From Mesostigma viride (lineage: Eukaryota > Streptophyta > Mesostigmatophyceae > Mesostigmatales > Mesostigmataceae), in contig RPFO01000436.1 of NCBI GenBank assembly GCA_009746045.1, positions 1,303,772-1,367,771 on the forward strand: a stretch of DNA of 64,000 nucleotides. The letters run 5' to 3'. Made by a program: the position numbers and the translations under genes. This document shows positions 17,104-27,417 of the stretch, piece after piece. The stretch's first letter is position 1; every line of letters starts with the position of its first letter. The notes beneath the pieces are model-generated. The model had not been told where the DNA came from. It saw nothing but the letters and a program-made list of their open reading frames with translations, and did no database searches.

Positions 17104-19617
17104 TCACTCATAAAATGCTATGTCAGAGTCGGAGTCCGATGACAACAACATATCTGGGGCATCCTTATTCCGTTCGTCACGCAGGACTTTGTCAAGGAGT
17201 TGCTCATCTGTCAATTCATCATCATCACGAAGGGGCTTACGCACCTCTTCGATGATGGCATCTATGTCAAAATACCCAGAGGCCGGTGGGTCCTCAGTTG
17301 TGCGTGCAGCGCGTTCTTGGCGTTGAGCCGCGCGTGCATCGGGAAACACTGCATCTACATCATCTGATTCAAAGTACCGCTCACGCGGATTAAACAGGGC
17401 TCTTTCAAGGCCGCGTGCTATAGCAGACAAAGAATGTTCACCAAGCCTAGGTTCAACCATGATCTCGAATGCAGCTTGTACACGTGGGTAATCAAGGCCC
17501 CTACCTGCAAGAAATCTAGCATCTAGCGAGTATCGCCCCGTCTTGAACATGTGGGCGAGGGTTTTAATCAAGTTTGGACGCAAGCTAATACTATTGTGGT
17601 GCTTAAACCAGTATACCGCCGCACGCTCAAGTAAGTTGTAGGCGGTCAAGGAGCACCGTCCCTTGAGAGTGGGGGATCCGTGTAATAAATATTCTATACG
17701 CCCCTCTTCTTTCTCATCCTCATCAATGCCATGGCAATACAAAATCTGAAACCCCTCCTGCTCTTCCGATTTAAGCAAATAGCCTATCATCCCTGAATAA
17801 TTCAATTTGTGGCTGGACTTCACTTGGCGTGCCACAAGGCTCGGCTTGGTTTTGTCATGTTTTCCCTTTTCATCTATTGGTTCACCCCACCCAAGTTCTT
17901 TCTTGAGCTTGAGTTTCACAGCATGGGCCGATGTAGCCTCAACGTCAATGAGCATGTGGACGTGCTTGTGCATTTCGAGTATTCCTTCCTCCACAATTGA
18001 CATGCCCTTGCCGCCATTGGCTAGGTGGAAGGCCTCTATCTTGCCAAGCTCATCATCGTCAAGATCGCGAGCCCCCCCTGAAATGGAGATGTGGAGTGTC
18101 ATATTTTTTAGCGCCGTAGGCCCACGTGCGCGCTTGGGTTGACGCAATGGGATGTAATCGTCAGTTTCGTGTGCTTGATCTTGGTGCTGTTTTTCGACGT
18201 TGACTTGCTCATCCGTTGCGGTAGCCTCACGCTCTTGTAGTTGCTGTCTTGCTTGGCTGTGATGAGAAGGGTACATGAAAAAAAAAAATGCAGATTTTTT
18301 GCAAGGATTGTGGTCAAGATTGGTTTAAAGACATAATTAATTTTCAAAGAAAAACTCACGTGGACAAGTTTGGCAAGAATACAAGTTGGAAAAAAAAACC
18401 CTAGAAAGGATTCAGCGGCTTACCGTCCACGCTTTATCTTGCATGTTACGTGACGGGTGAGACCAGCTTGGCTCCTGGCAACGAAAGGCGGCTCGCAACA
18501 GTTGCACATGAAATTCTGATTTTTAATGGCCCCTTCGCCATCGCTGTCCTCGTCATCACCGGAAACACCAGCTTCATCATCTATGAATTTACATCTTTTT
18601 GCCCGACGTGGAGGGGGATCCTCTTCGTCAACCTCATCCCCTTCCTCCTCTTCTGCCACTTCTTCATCCTCTTCTTGCTCTGCTTCTGGTTCGTCTTCCT
18701 TGTCGACATTGTTTTCATCGTCATCCTCGGAGGCATCGTCTAAAATAGCATGCCGCCCGCGCCGCCGGTGCCTTGTTTCACAGTTTAACTCAGGCACAAC
18801 GTCGTCCTCAAGAATCTGGAGGTTCGCATGTGCTGGATCCATCGAGTCCCGTTCTTTGGGATGAACTAGGTGGTCCGGCGTCGTTGGCGGGTGCTGGGCC
18901 GGCGTGGTCGTCATGGACGGGGTCGTCATCTGGCGACGGCTCAAAAGCAGGCGTTTCCTCATTGCGTTCGTCAAAATCGAGGGATCGTTTAGTCCCCTTG
19001 CCGGGCCAGGGCGACTTGCCGGCGTTTTGGTCTTGGCCATGTTGTTTTGTGGACGTTTGTGTTGATGATGATGGGGTTACAGATGACCCCCCAGCAAGCT
19101 TGCCGGCAGCAGACAAAACGGAGTTCAATAATTCATCCTCGTCCGCCTGGGACCCCGTCAGATCCACGCTATCCACCGCTGCCCCTTTATTGATTGCGTT
19201 GGAGAGAAGGGGCCCTATTGTCTCAAGTGTCGACAGCACCTCATTTGTTGCATGTTTGACCACCCCCTCCCACAGTTGTTCCTTTTTGCATAACGCGACT
19301 TTCAGCCGCTCTAGCGTCTTGAGTTGGGGTTCTACGGTTGTCTCGTACGCCTTTTTCACTTTCTCCTCGCAGAGCTTTTCCTCCCTTGTCTTGAGTTCAT
19401 GATACCTTGCCTTAGCCGCATTTACATTCTTTGTTTGTACTTGTACTCCTTCGTTGGCACGGTCCAGATTAAGCTTTTTGTCCCTGATGGCGTTAGTTAA
19501 GTCGACTCGCTGCTTGTTTACTTTTCCAACGAGGTCCTTGAAGAGGTCTTGTTGCACCAGATTTTTCATCGCCGCCATGGTGTCGGCCTTTCGTTTTCTT
19601 TTTGTCCCTTCGTTCAC
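17104..19617 (-). CDS. HUH endonuclease (Rep-like, Replitron/CRESS type) with N-terminal coiled coil and zinc finger; intron-containing
   Basis: Predicted ssDNA nicking-joining enzyme of a rolling-circle-type transposon. The last exon (18256-17104) carries motif I-like MTLHISISGG, the HUH motif HVHMLIDV and a single-tyrosine motif YLLK (YxxK), in that order and roughly family spacing. No Walker A/B helicase follows, unlike CRESS virus Reps, which fits Replitrons better. A GT-AG intron (18423-18257, donor GTAAGC, acceptor TCATCACAG) joins it in frame to an upstream exon with a long acidic tract and a Cys/His finger (CNCC, then LTRHVTC). Further upstream, 19617 to ~18900 encodes a Lys/Glu-rich coiled coil. 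Its frame overlaps the next one near 18870-18900, so a frameshift or a missed splice must join them. The start is the ATG at 19617, or that of MAAMKNL. Element ends were not found. Confidence 0.65.
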
Positions 19618-21866
19618 ACACCTATATTCGCGTGTATCCTGTCAATCACACGAATCGTGACGCGTGGCCGCTCCTTCTGCCTTTGGTCTTCGTGCCCCGT
19701 TAGTATCCAGCCAATCACACACGACGTAAGGTTTGTAACCGCAATCAGTTTCCAACGTGTCGGCCATTTCCATTAAATAATATCCCTGTAACCGCTATTC
19801 TGTGATTGCAAGGTGTCTAAACTTCCACCTGGACCTTACTGGGCCTGACGCCCGGAAGTGCCGAACTAATCGCCATCTACAATTTCCTAGAACTACGGTC
19901 CAATAGATATTCGGTTTGAAACTGACAACTGCGACTCCCCCCGGTGTAACACCGTTCCCCCCATTAACGATTCGCTGATACTCATTTCCCCTCTCACCTC
20001 TTTGGTCCATTTCCCCAATAACACCGTTCCCCCCCCCCATAAGTGCGTTCCCCCCCCGTTGTAACACCGTCCCCCCCCCCCATAACTGCGTCCCCCCCCC
20101 GGCCGTTGTAACACCGTCCCCCCCCACGTACTGTACTTTCAACCGCAGCTCTGCCTTTTAACCGTCGAATGCGCAATCGATCTAGAAAGTATCCGCGATT
20201 TCAGTACATGCCGTCACCCTTGACAGCTGTCGTACAATACTACAAATTAACGCCAATAGAAATTCGCCTCCGAACATATATCTCGATAGAGGTATGCGTC
20301 TTATTTAATTTCAAGGTACCTCTTAATTAATCTCGGCCCCCGCCTTCCGCTAATTTGCTAATTTGCTAAATTTGCTAAAAAAGAGCCAATTTTACCCCGA
20401 CTCGGGGGACCAGTTTGCGAGAATGCCATTGGGAATTAGGAAACGTTTAGCTGAGAAGAATGAAAGTTTATAAGTTTCTCCAGAACATGATACTAGGGTT
20501 TGCTATATTTTGACAAAGTTATAGAGGTGTTCTGGCCGGTCAAAGTACAAGGGGTCAGGGTACTTTTTCACGTACAACGTGCATTTCGGAAAATGACGAC
20601 CTGGCCATGGCGGCTTGCGCCCACGCATGGCATTTACGTTTGAGTTAGAATTTTCTGGCCAAACTTAGGATATTGATTTTATACGTTCTAAAGATCATAC
20701 AGGCCAATTTTTGGTTCGCGGGAATGCCATTTGATAGGTGTCGGCAGCGTTCTTGCTGGAAAAAACTGCGATCAGGCCGGACGATAGAAACGTTGACAGC
20801 AATACCTTTCCGGCGTATTTTAAAGGACATATTGGTTTCTTTGTACTTTTTATGATGATTTGTAGTCGTAAACGTGCAAGGGTGGCCAGAAATCGCCGAA
20901 TCCAGCGACCATGCTGCACAACTTTGGTGTGCCGAAATGCGCCATTTTGCGGCCACCGCCTGGGCCAAGGTAACGCCATCCATGCCTGGTAAAGCTTAAG
21001 CATCGTTTTCCTATCGATTTTTGACGTTTATATATACGTTCTAGCTTGTGTAGCACATTCTTTTTGCATTATTCATGCTCTTTCTTGACCCTGGCCTGGC
21101 CCCTTTCTAAAACACCCTTCTTAGATGCTTCCCTCAGTCAGTTGACCTGCCACAGGGTGATGGTGATAAGTTTTAGAGGCTGTATGGGTTTGAATACCTC
21201 CATATATGTTTGTTATACATTTCCCACACACATATTGCATGAGTGTGAGGCAGTTGGCTGGTCTCTGTGGCATCATCAAGCATGTAACCGGTGAGTAGAA
21301 GCTTCCCATTGTCAGCATGTGCCACCAGGTGTGCTGGCCATCACCTGGCAAGCTATAGCAGCTTAGGCCTAGTTTATCCTTGCTAGGGCAAACTGAAATA
21401 GGCTTAAAATCACTAGTTTGTTGGTGGCTGCCTCCTAGAATGCATGCCTTGCGTAGGGTATCCGTACCACGTTACCTACGTGCATGGACAAGGTGGCACC
21501 TGCACATAGGTGCCATGTAAGGGCAGTGTGATGATGCAGTTATGTTTCCCCATCATTGTGGAAGGGAAATGTATTGTGTGGCATGGTTGGGGGCCATATT
21601 AGTAGGTATTAGTAGGTAGTATGCCCACTCCTACCCCCTTGGTTGCTTTTTACCAACGGTACTCCTATGGGCTGTACTGGGTGTAACTGCTGGTATACCC
21701 ACCCAAATGATGACCCCAATGGCTCAAACTGTTCAGCAACTAATTGTTTATCATCCCTGAAGTGGTAGGTGCCTAGCTCTTACAACATAATTCAAAATGC
21801 ACATTCTACCAAAAATGAAAACGCTCGTCTTGACCCCCCTGACTTTGACGGCAGTTATACATGGCC
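19618..21866. other. No gene seen; decayed repeats
   Basis: The left part holds the C-run repeats at 19935-20130. The remainder (20140-21866) has short open frames only, with no recognisable domain. Confidence 0.5.
19935..20130. repeat. Degenerate tandem repeat with C-homopolymers (G-runs on minus strand)
   Basis: About five occurrences of a GTAACACCGT(T)-C6-12 motif, with C-runs of 6 to 12 separated by short linkers such as CATAACTGCGT. The minus strand is therefore a series of G-runs capable of G-quadruplex formation. Confidence 0.75.
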
Positions 21867-21882
21867 TACGATGAATATATGT

Positions 21883-23313
21883 TAAAAATATAATTACTTA
21901 CAGCAGAGTGAAATCACTCAAACCAAAGCAAACGCCCAGCTATAAACCTATATACAGAGCCATGTCAAAGCTCTATACTACGATAAGACCAATGGAAACG
22001 CCTAACGGGAGGAACCTAATAGCCCTGCTGCACCGCAAAATCAGCCCGCGTACGGCGGAGCATGATGTCAGCCATGGCCCGAGTCAGCGCCACCGACAAG
22101 CGCTGACGCCAATATGACGTCCAGGTCCGCGCCGACCATGGGGCCCGCTGGCCCTCCAGGTCCAGCCGATCCTCCCGGAGCCGGCAACACTCCTTGAAGA
22201 AGGCGGAGGTCAGGGGCCCCATGGCCCCAAACTCCTCCAGGACAAAGGGCACCACACGATGGTGCCCGACGTCGCCGTAGGCCAGGAGCTTGGCCCGCTC
22301 CGCCCGGTCCGCCGTGTAACCTGCCGTGAGGGAGGCCCCAGCCACGTGGCTAAGAGCCAAGGGCCGCGCCACCGAAACGTCAATAAGCAGATGCCGGCCA
22401 CCCCCCTCAAAGTCCAGCACCACGATGTCAGGCCGGTGGTTGGGGGAATAGAAGGCAGCGCCATCCGCATCCTCGGACCGGATGTTCGCGTGGGGGAAAA
22501 CCGACCGAATCATGGCGAGCACCACCGTCAGGAGGACAGTGTGCAAATACAAATACCAATTCTGATTCTGTTGGCCCCCCATGCAGGCAAGGTAGTGAGT
22601 CCCCGTGGGATCCAGCGGCTGCCCACAGCTACCACAAGGCCGCCCGGCCGGAACAAGAGGCTGCGGGGCAAATAGCTGGTGCCGGAGCGCCACCGAGTAG
22701 TGGCTGGGAGCCAAGGCGAATGGGGGGGCCATGGGAAGAGCACGAAGGTACGCCGAGCCCACACTCCGCAAGGAAAGCGAGAACAGCCACGCACGTCCCT
22801 GGGCGTTGAGGTCCGCGAAAAGAGCAATCCAATCAGCCGTGTGCAGAATACCCGCGTAGGTTTTCTGGTGTTTATCGATGACGCGAGCAGGGAATGCGGC
22901 GGGAGATTGAACGGAGGCGACCGAGGGAGTGCCGCGAGGGAGGTGGCGCTGTACCGCCTGAGCGGCACGGACGGGAGAACAGGCCTGCTGGATCTCAGCA
23001 TAGGCCTCCTGGATGGCGGTGACGAAGGGCAAAGGGCTGCTGGGGTCCAGGAGGTCAGGCGCTGCCGTTGCCAAAAGGGGCAGGAGCCGGCAGCTTTCCG
23101 CCCACGACTGAGCGACGGAGCCCAAAAATGCTGCTGGGGCCAGCCGGGCGGCACGAGTCAGACCGCAGCCACCCATCCGTGCAGGCAGGGAGGCAATGCG
23201 AATAGCATGTGGCGGGAGGTCGGGGCCCGGGACCAGCTGCGCCAAGGCCGACTGGATGCGTTCGTCGTGGCCCTCGGCGGCCAGCCGGACCTGAGACGGA
23301 AGAGCGCCATATA
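21883..23313 (-). mobile_element. 5'-truncated LINE with restriction-enzyme-like endonuclease, flanked by 16-bp TSD
   Basis: The element lies between identical copies of TACGATGAATATATGT at 21867-21882 and 23314-23329, a target-site duplication expected of target-primed reverse transcription. The minus-strand reading frame (stop at 22016) starts inside the element, so the 5' end, including the RT, is missing. The element ends on its 3' side in a short A/T-rich tail. Confidence 0.8.
22016..23313 (-). pseudogene. C-terminal part of a non-LTR retrotransposon polyprotein (zinc knuckle plus PD-(D/E)xK-like nuclease)
   Basis: Continuous open frame of about 430 codons belonging to a 5'-truncated LINE. 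The N-terminal part (LPPHAIRIASLPARMGGCGL) is the 'thumb'-side region found after LINE RT domains. A CGSCGQPL...THYLAC cluster (CCHC) is followed by RPDIVVLDFEGG and HLLIDVSVARP, the RPDIVV...LIDVSV pattern of restriction-enzyme-like endonucleases of R2/CRE/Dualen-type LINEs. No RT is present, so it is not autonomous. Because the frame is still open over 1.3 kb, the copy looks recent. Confidence 0.75.
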
Positions 23314-23473
23314 TACGATGAATATATGTGAGGTTGTGATATATCACGGCTTAGGGCAACTCATGGACACGCTTGCCCCCCAAGGACAGCCATTGGATAT
23401 TGCTAGGTTGTACAGGGGCTGGTTTACAAAATAGGTGAGTTACTGCCGATTTATCGGCAGCATTTCCGCCCAT

Positions 23474-23689
23474 TTAGGGGTTAATGGCAGGTCTACCAGC
23501 CCTTCCGGGCTTGTCCTTGGGGCAAGGCCACGTCAGAATATGCCGCCCTGGCTGCCCAAGCCGCTGGGGGCCGGCCAGACCAAGGGCGGTGTCTACCTGA
23601 CTGGTTCGAGCAAGATGTTCTACAAATGCTATTCTGCGCTGCCTAATCTCATCAGAAATGCGGGGCATACCATTATACAAAGACTATAA
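23474..23689 (-). pseudogene. LINE RT C-terminal fragment, inverted relative to the copy at 24354
   Basis: The minus-strand frame reads GMPRISDEIRQRRIAFVEHL then LAGPQRLGQPGRHILTW, nearly identical to the plus-strand copy at 24372-24530. It is a short tail fragment of the same LINE family, in opposite orientation. Confidence 0.75.
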
Positions 23690-23752
23690 CAACCTATCCG
23701 TGGAAACCCCTACGTTAATAAGTGACCTGTCGGAGCATCCTGGTCCATTGTA

Positions 23753-23791
23753 TTAGGGTTTAGGGTTTAGGGTTTAGGGTTTAGGGTTTAG
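23753..23791 (+). repeat. Interstitial telomere-type tract (TTTAGGG)n
   Basis: About 5.6 uninterrupted copies of the plant/green-algal telomere heptamer, reading TTTAGGG on the plus strand. It lies between two inverted fragments of the same LINE, far from any sequence end. Confidence 0.95.
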
Positions 23792-23883
23792 TGGGTTTTA
23801 ATGGCGATGTCCAAGGTTCGAGCCTGGCTTGGACATCGCAGTGAGGGCGGCGGTGGCTCTGGCCTTACCGCCTGTCCGACCTG

Positions 23884-24743
23884 AATTATGCGGATGATAC
23901 CACCCTCATCGGGCGCCCCGAGCACATTCAGACCTGGCTGGACTGTCTGGGCTTGGAGGTGCGGGCGGTGGGGTTGGAGATTAGTGTCAAAACTGAGGCG
24001 ATGGTGATTGGAGCTACCAGTTGCCCGCCGAAGCCACGGCTGCTAGACGGGACGGAGGTCCCATTCTGTGATCGCTTCAAACTGCTGGGGAGCATGCTCA
24101 TGACACCGTGGAAGATGTGGACACCTGCATCGGCCTGGCCTGGGTCAGGCTCCGTTCGCTCAACCCCTAATGGCACTCGAAGGACCTCGGCGAGGACCGC
24201 AAGCTCGTGCTCTTCAAGATCCTGGTCCTCACGGTGCTCACCTATGGCGCCGAGGCATGGACGCTCACAGACACGCTGGCCACCCGGCTGGACGGCATAG
24301 TTACGAGGATGCTTCGACAGGTACTCAATGTAGGGTTCTCCACACATAGGTCCTTGGAGTCTCTCTTTAAGGGTATGCCTCGCATTTCGGACGAGATTAG
24401 ACAGCGTAGGATAGCATTCGTAGGACATCTTGCTCGCACCAGTCAGGTAGACACCGACCTCGATCTGGCCGGCCCCCAGCGGCTTGGCCAACCAGGGCGG
24501 CACATCCTGACCTGGCCTGGCCCCAAGGACATTCCTAGAAAGATGGGTAAACCTGCCATGAACTACACACAGCAGTTGCTGGCCGACCTACTAGTGGTCC
24601 TAGCTAAGTTTGAACACCGCATTTCCTCCCTCTCTCTCGCTTGGATGGTTGATCTCCCTCGATCTGGATTCCCTGATTTGTCGGAGCGGAGGGAGCGAAG
24701 GAGGCGAGGGACGCCGCTGGGTGACAGCACGTATAAAAAATAA
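23884..24743 (+). pseudogene. LINE reverse transcriptase C-terminal half, frameshifted
   Basis: The frame from 23884 carries the RT catalytic motif LNYADDTTLIG and continues to about 24110 (VPFCDRFKLLGSML). The reading frame then changes. A second frame (24207-24743) carries LTYGAEAWTLT, then RMLRQVLNVGF, then ISDEIRQRRIAFVGHL, the post-RT region of RTE/L1-like LINEs. The 5' part is absent, and the sequence begins just right of the telomere-type tract. It is dead by frameshift. Confidence 0.75.
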
Positions 24744-25200
24744 ATAGAGCATTTAATATTTTATAGGCCCTGGTCTTTCTTAAGGGGCAGCAGTCACAAT
24801 TTATAAGGGCCCTGGAATTTAATAAGGGGCGCCAGTGTGGTGGTACGAGATCTGCCCTCAAAAAGGGTGAAAGTCCGTATAAGTAACTTGTAGACTAGTT
24901 CTTAGTACTTGGACGTAGTTCCAAGTACTTCATTAGGACTACAGGGTAGTAAAGTCTACTTCAATCTACTTCAAACTAGTTCATTCTAGTTCATTCTAGT
25001 TCAAACCAGTGCTGACGTGTTTAGGCGCAGCACTGGACGCTCAGGAGGTGAACGGACCTACTGGGGTGTAGTAGACCAAGACTAAACGTAGTACAATGTC
25101 GAAAGAATCAGTAGGGATGGGTTCTTTGTTGTACAACTGGCCAAGGGTGCTTTTGGCGCCAAAACCAGGTGTACTGGACTTGCATCCGCCACAGTGGGCA
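24646..25200 (+). repeat. Diverged copy of the YR-retrotransposon A repeat
   Basis: Starts TGGTTGATCTCCCTCGATCT and later repeats the order seen in intact A repeats: AAAGGGTGAAAGTCC, GTACTTCATT, ACTACAGGGTAGTA, CTAGTTCA iterations, CTAAACGTAGTACAATGTCG and GACTTGCATCC. A stretch at about 24715-24840 is unrelated and may be an insertion. No B repeat or ORF follows, so it is a solo relic abutting the LINE fragment. Confidence 0.7.
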
Positions 25201-26097
25201 AGTACGCTACCACTTCGCATGGTGTACGAATATTGTATGGGTCACGGCATTGTGTTTCGACCCAAATTAGAAGGACATGGGCCGCCGCCTGCCCAGGTCT
25301 GAGAAAAAGTGTTGGCATATAACCAGCCGAGGTGTGCCTGTGCTGGTAGTCGTTTTTGTTAGTGGTGACGACTAGCCATGGTGGCTGGCAACGATTTAAA
25401 CGAATGCAAAAGGCCTCCCCGAGTCCGGGGGGGCTGGGAATGCATTTTATTTAGAGACGCGCGACGGTGGTCGGCGTCCAAGAGGTCGTTTGAGGGCCAG
25501 TCGCTACAATTCGGGGCAGAAATTGCGATTCAAGTGACAAAATCTGCGGTAGGGTGCCGGCAATCTTTTTCGGCCGCTGCTGACCCATTTTTGGCACTTT
25601 CATACCCCTGAAAATGAAAAAAATCATAACTCACAGGCCACAACTCCAAAAGGAGGGGGGACATCCAGCCAAAACAGCACACTCACTCGTGTGTCCGGCG
25701 CGGCACCTCCAAACGTGGAGCGGACTCCAAAAACCCAGGTTGTAAAATACGTGTGCGGGGTATAATACGCGTATTTTCTGAAATACGCGTATTATACGTG
25801 GGGGGTATAAAATACGCGGTGGTAAAATGCGCGACAGTTTTTGTGGTCCAATTGTCAATCACCCAATTAGCACGCTCCTTGATGATGGTCATGCAGTTAT
25901 TACAACTGAAATTTGGTGTATATGCTTATTTATTAACATCTTCCATTTATGCCCTGCAATCCTATCTGATTATGATTTGTTAAATGCAGGGGGGAGCATG
26001 CTGCAACGGGAATTGTAAGGAATCAATTAATTAATTAATTAATTTTAAGGAAAGCCATCCACTCTATAATGCATGAGAGGACATAAGACACAACTAC
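25201..26097. other. No gene seen
   Basis: Contains the inverted repeat at 25760-25797 and an AT-rich stretch (TTAATTAA)n near 26026. Short open frames show no recognisable domain. Confidence 0.5.
25760..25797. repeat. Perfect 17-bp inverted repeat, 4-nt loop
   Basis: Arm GTATAATACGCGTATTT, loop TCTG, then the exact reverse complement. Related GTATAAAATACGCG and TAAAATACG segments flank it. Confidence 0.85.
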
Positions 26098-26420
26098 GGA
26101 CCATGCTCTCAATTGGATCCCACAACAAGCTCCATACACATACACACACATTCATCATTGACAAAATGCACAACAGCAGAGGATATAAGACACAAGGACC
26201 TTATTGTGGGATCCTTGAGAGCAAGTGCTCTCAAGGATCCCACAACAAGCTCCATACACATACACACATGTGCACACACATTCATCATTGACAAAATGCA
26301 CAACAGCAGAGGATATAAGACACAAGGACCATGCTCTCAAGGATCCCACAACAAGCTCCATACACATACACACATGTGCACACACATTCATCATGCATTG
26401 ACAAAATGCACAACAGCACC
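26098..26420. repeat. ~115-bp tandem repeat, three copies
   Basis: Each unit contains GGATCCCACAACAAGCTCCA, a (CACACA) stretch, CATTCATCATTGACAAAATG and AGAGGATATAAGACACAAGG. The copies begin near 26104, 26225 and 26333 and differ by short indels. The first two are separated by the palindrome at 26203-26244. Confidence 0.85.
26203..26244. repeat. Perfect 20-bp arm palindrome, 2-nt centre
   Basis: Left arm TTGTGGGATCCTTGAGAGCA, centre AG, right arm its exact reverse complement. It could extrude as a cruciform. Confidence 0.9.
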
Positions 26421-26685
26421 CCCGCTGCCATGGAGATTACTCCACGTTGGTCCATGCAATTATTTAAGCCAGCATGGCCATGCTTTCTTAACGGCAGCGC
26501 ATGCAGCCCTTGTTCTCACTATACTATTGCTAGTAACTTGTGAGTTATAACTTAATGTCCCATCCATCACATGGGTCCATGCAACCATCGGCCATCACCC
26601 ACTGCCATCACATACTACACCGGCTCAAGATGGTATAAGTATTAAGACAAAAGACTCCTTCATAGATCATGCTAAGCATGACCCT
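26421..26685. other. 3' flank of the hAT transposase gene; no gene seen
   Basis: Should contain the 3' UTR and one terminal inverted repeat of the hAT element (its coding strand is minus). I could not identify the repeat with confidence. A small palindrome TCATGC/GCATGA lies just beyond the stop codon. Confidence 0.4.
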
Positions 26686-26926
26686 TTAGTTCTTGTCTGG
26701 CGGCTGCAGCGGCAAGAACCGCGGCTTCTTTGCCCGGGCTGTGCAGGCAGCGCGAACCTTGCGCCGCAGGCGCAGGTCCTCCTCCTCCGCCTCCTCCTCC
26801 CCCACCTCCTCCTCCAACCGGGAGGAGCCAGGCCTTCTTCCCACAGTGGTGCCGTGACCACGGTGCTTGCCCTGCACCTCCTCCTCCTGCTCCTCCTCCT
26901 CCTCCTCCTCCTCCTCCTCCTCCTCC

Positions 26927-27399
26927 AGTTAGTCTCCATGCTTTGCTGTAGACTAAGTCTCAAAGGCATTGTGAATACAACGTATGAATAAGCCTTGTAA
27001 ACCTACGTTGGTATGTGAATATAAATACCACGTGGGCTATGCAGATAGGAATGCTAGTCGAGTCGCATACGTTTCCCTAGATAGGTACTTTGGGTACTGA
27101 GGTACGTGACAGATGTCAGTACCCAGTATACGTAGGGTCCTGTCATTGGACGGTACTAGAGTATCCTAGATAGGGACCGTACTGCAGCGTGCATTGATCT
27201 GTGATCGCACGATGCAGTGACTAGACAGCTACCTGTCATCGTGCGGCCTCGGGCCAACGGTCTGCACCCAACGGTCACTGGCGGCGCAGCCAGCGAGAGG
27301 AACGTGGATAAAGGGTAAACCTATTTTCTAATGAACCAAGCAATTCATTGCTCACAGCCTACAGTGTTCTCAAGCAATATATCCCACCGCATTCTAACT
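26927..27399 (+). repeat. 5' LTR of the copia-like element
   Basis: 473 bp, starting AGTTAGTCTCCATGC and ending CCGCATTCTAACT. It differs from the 3' LTR by three substitutions. Confidence 0.95.
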
Positions 27400-27417
27400 T
27401 GAATTTTATTTGCTACC

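Noticed and set aside
17104-18276. Endogenous CRESS-DNA virus replication gene
   Set aside because: HUH and YxxK motifs fit, but there is no superfamily-3 helicase domain, no capsid gene nearby, and there is a spliceosomal intron; a Replitron-like transposon is the better reading. Not excluded.
23838-23865. tRNA T-arm/Pol III B-box-like GGTTCGAGCC beside the telomere tract
   Set aside because: Only a TGTCCAAG/CTTGGACA hairpin with this loop; no A-box or tRNA structure upstream.
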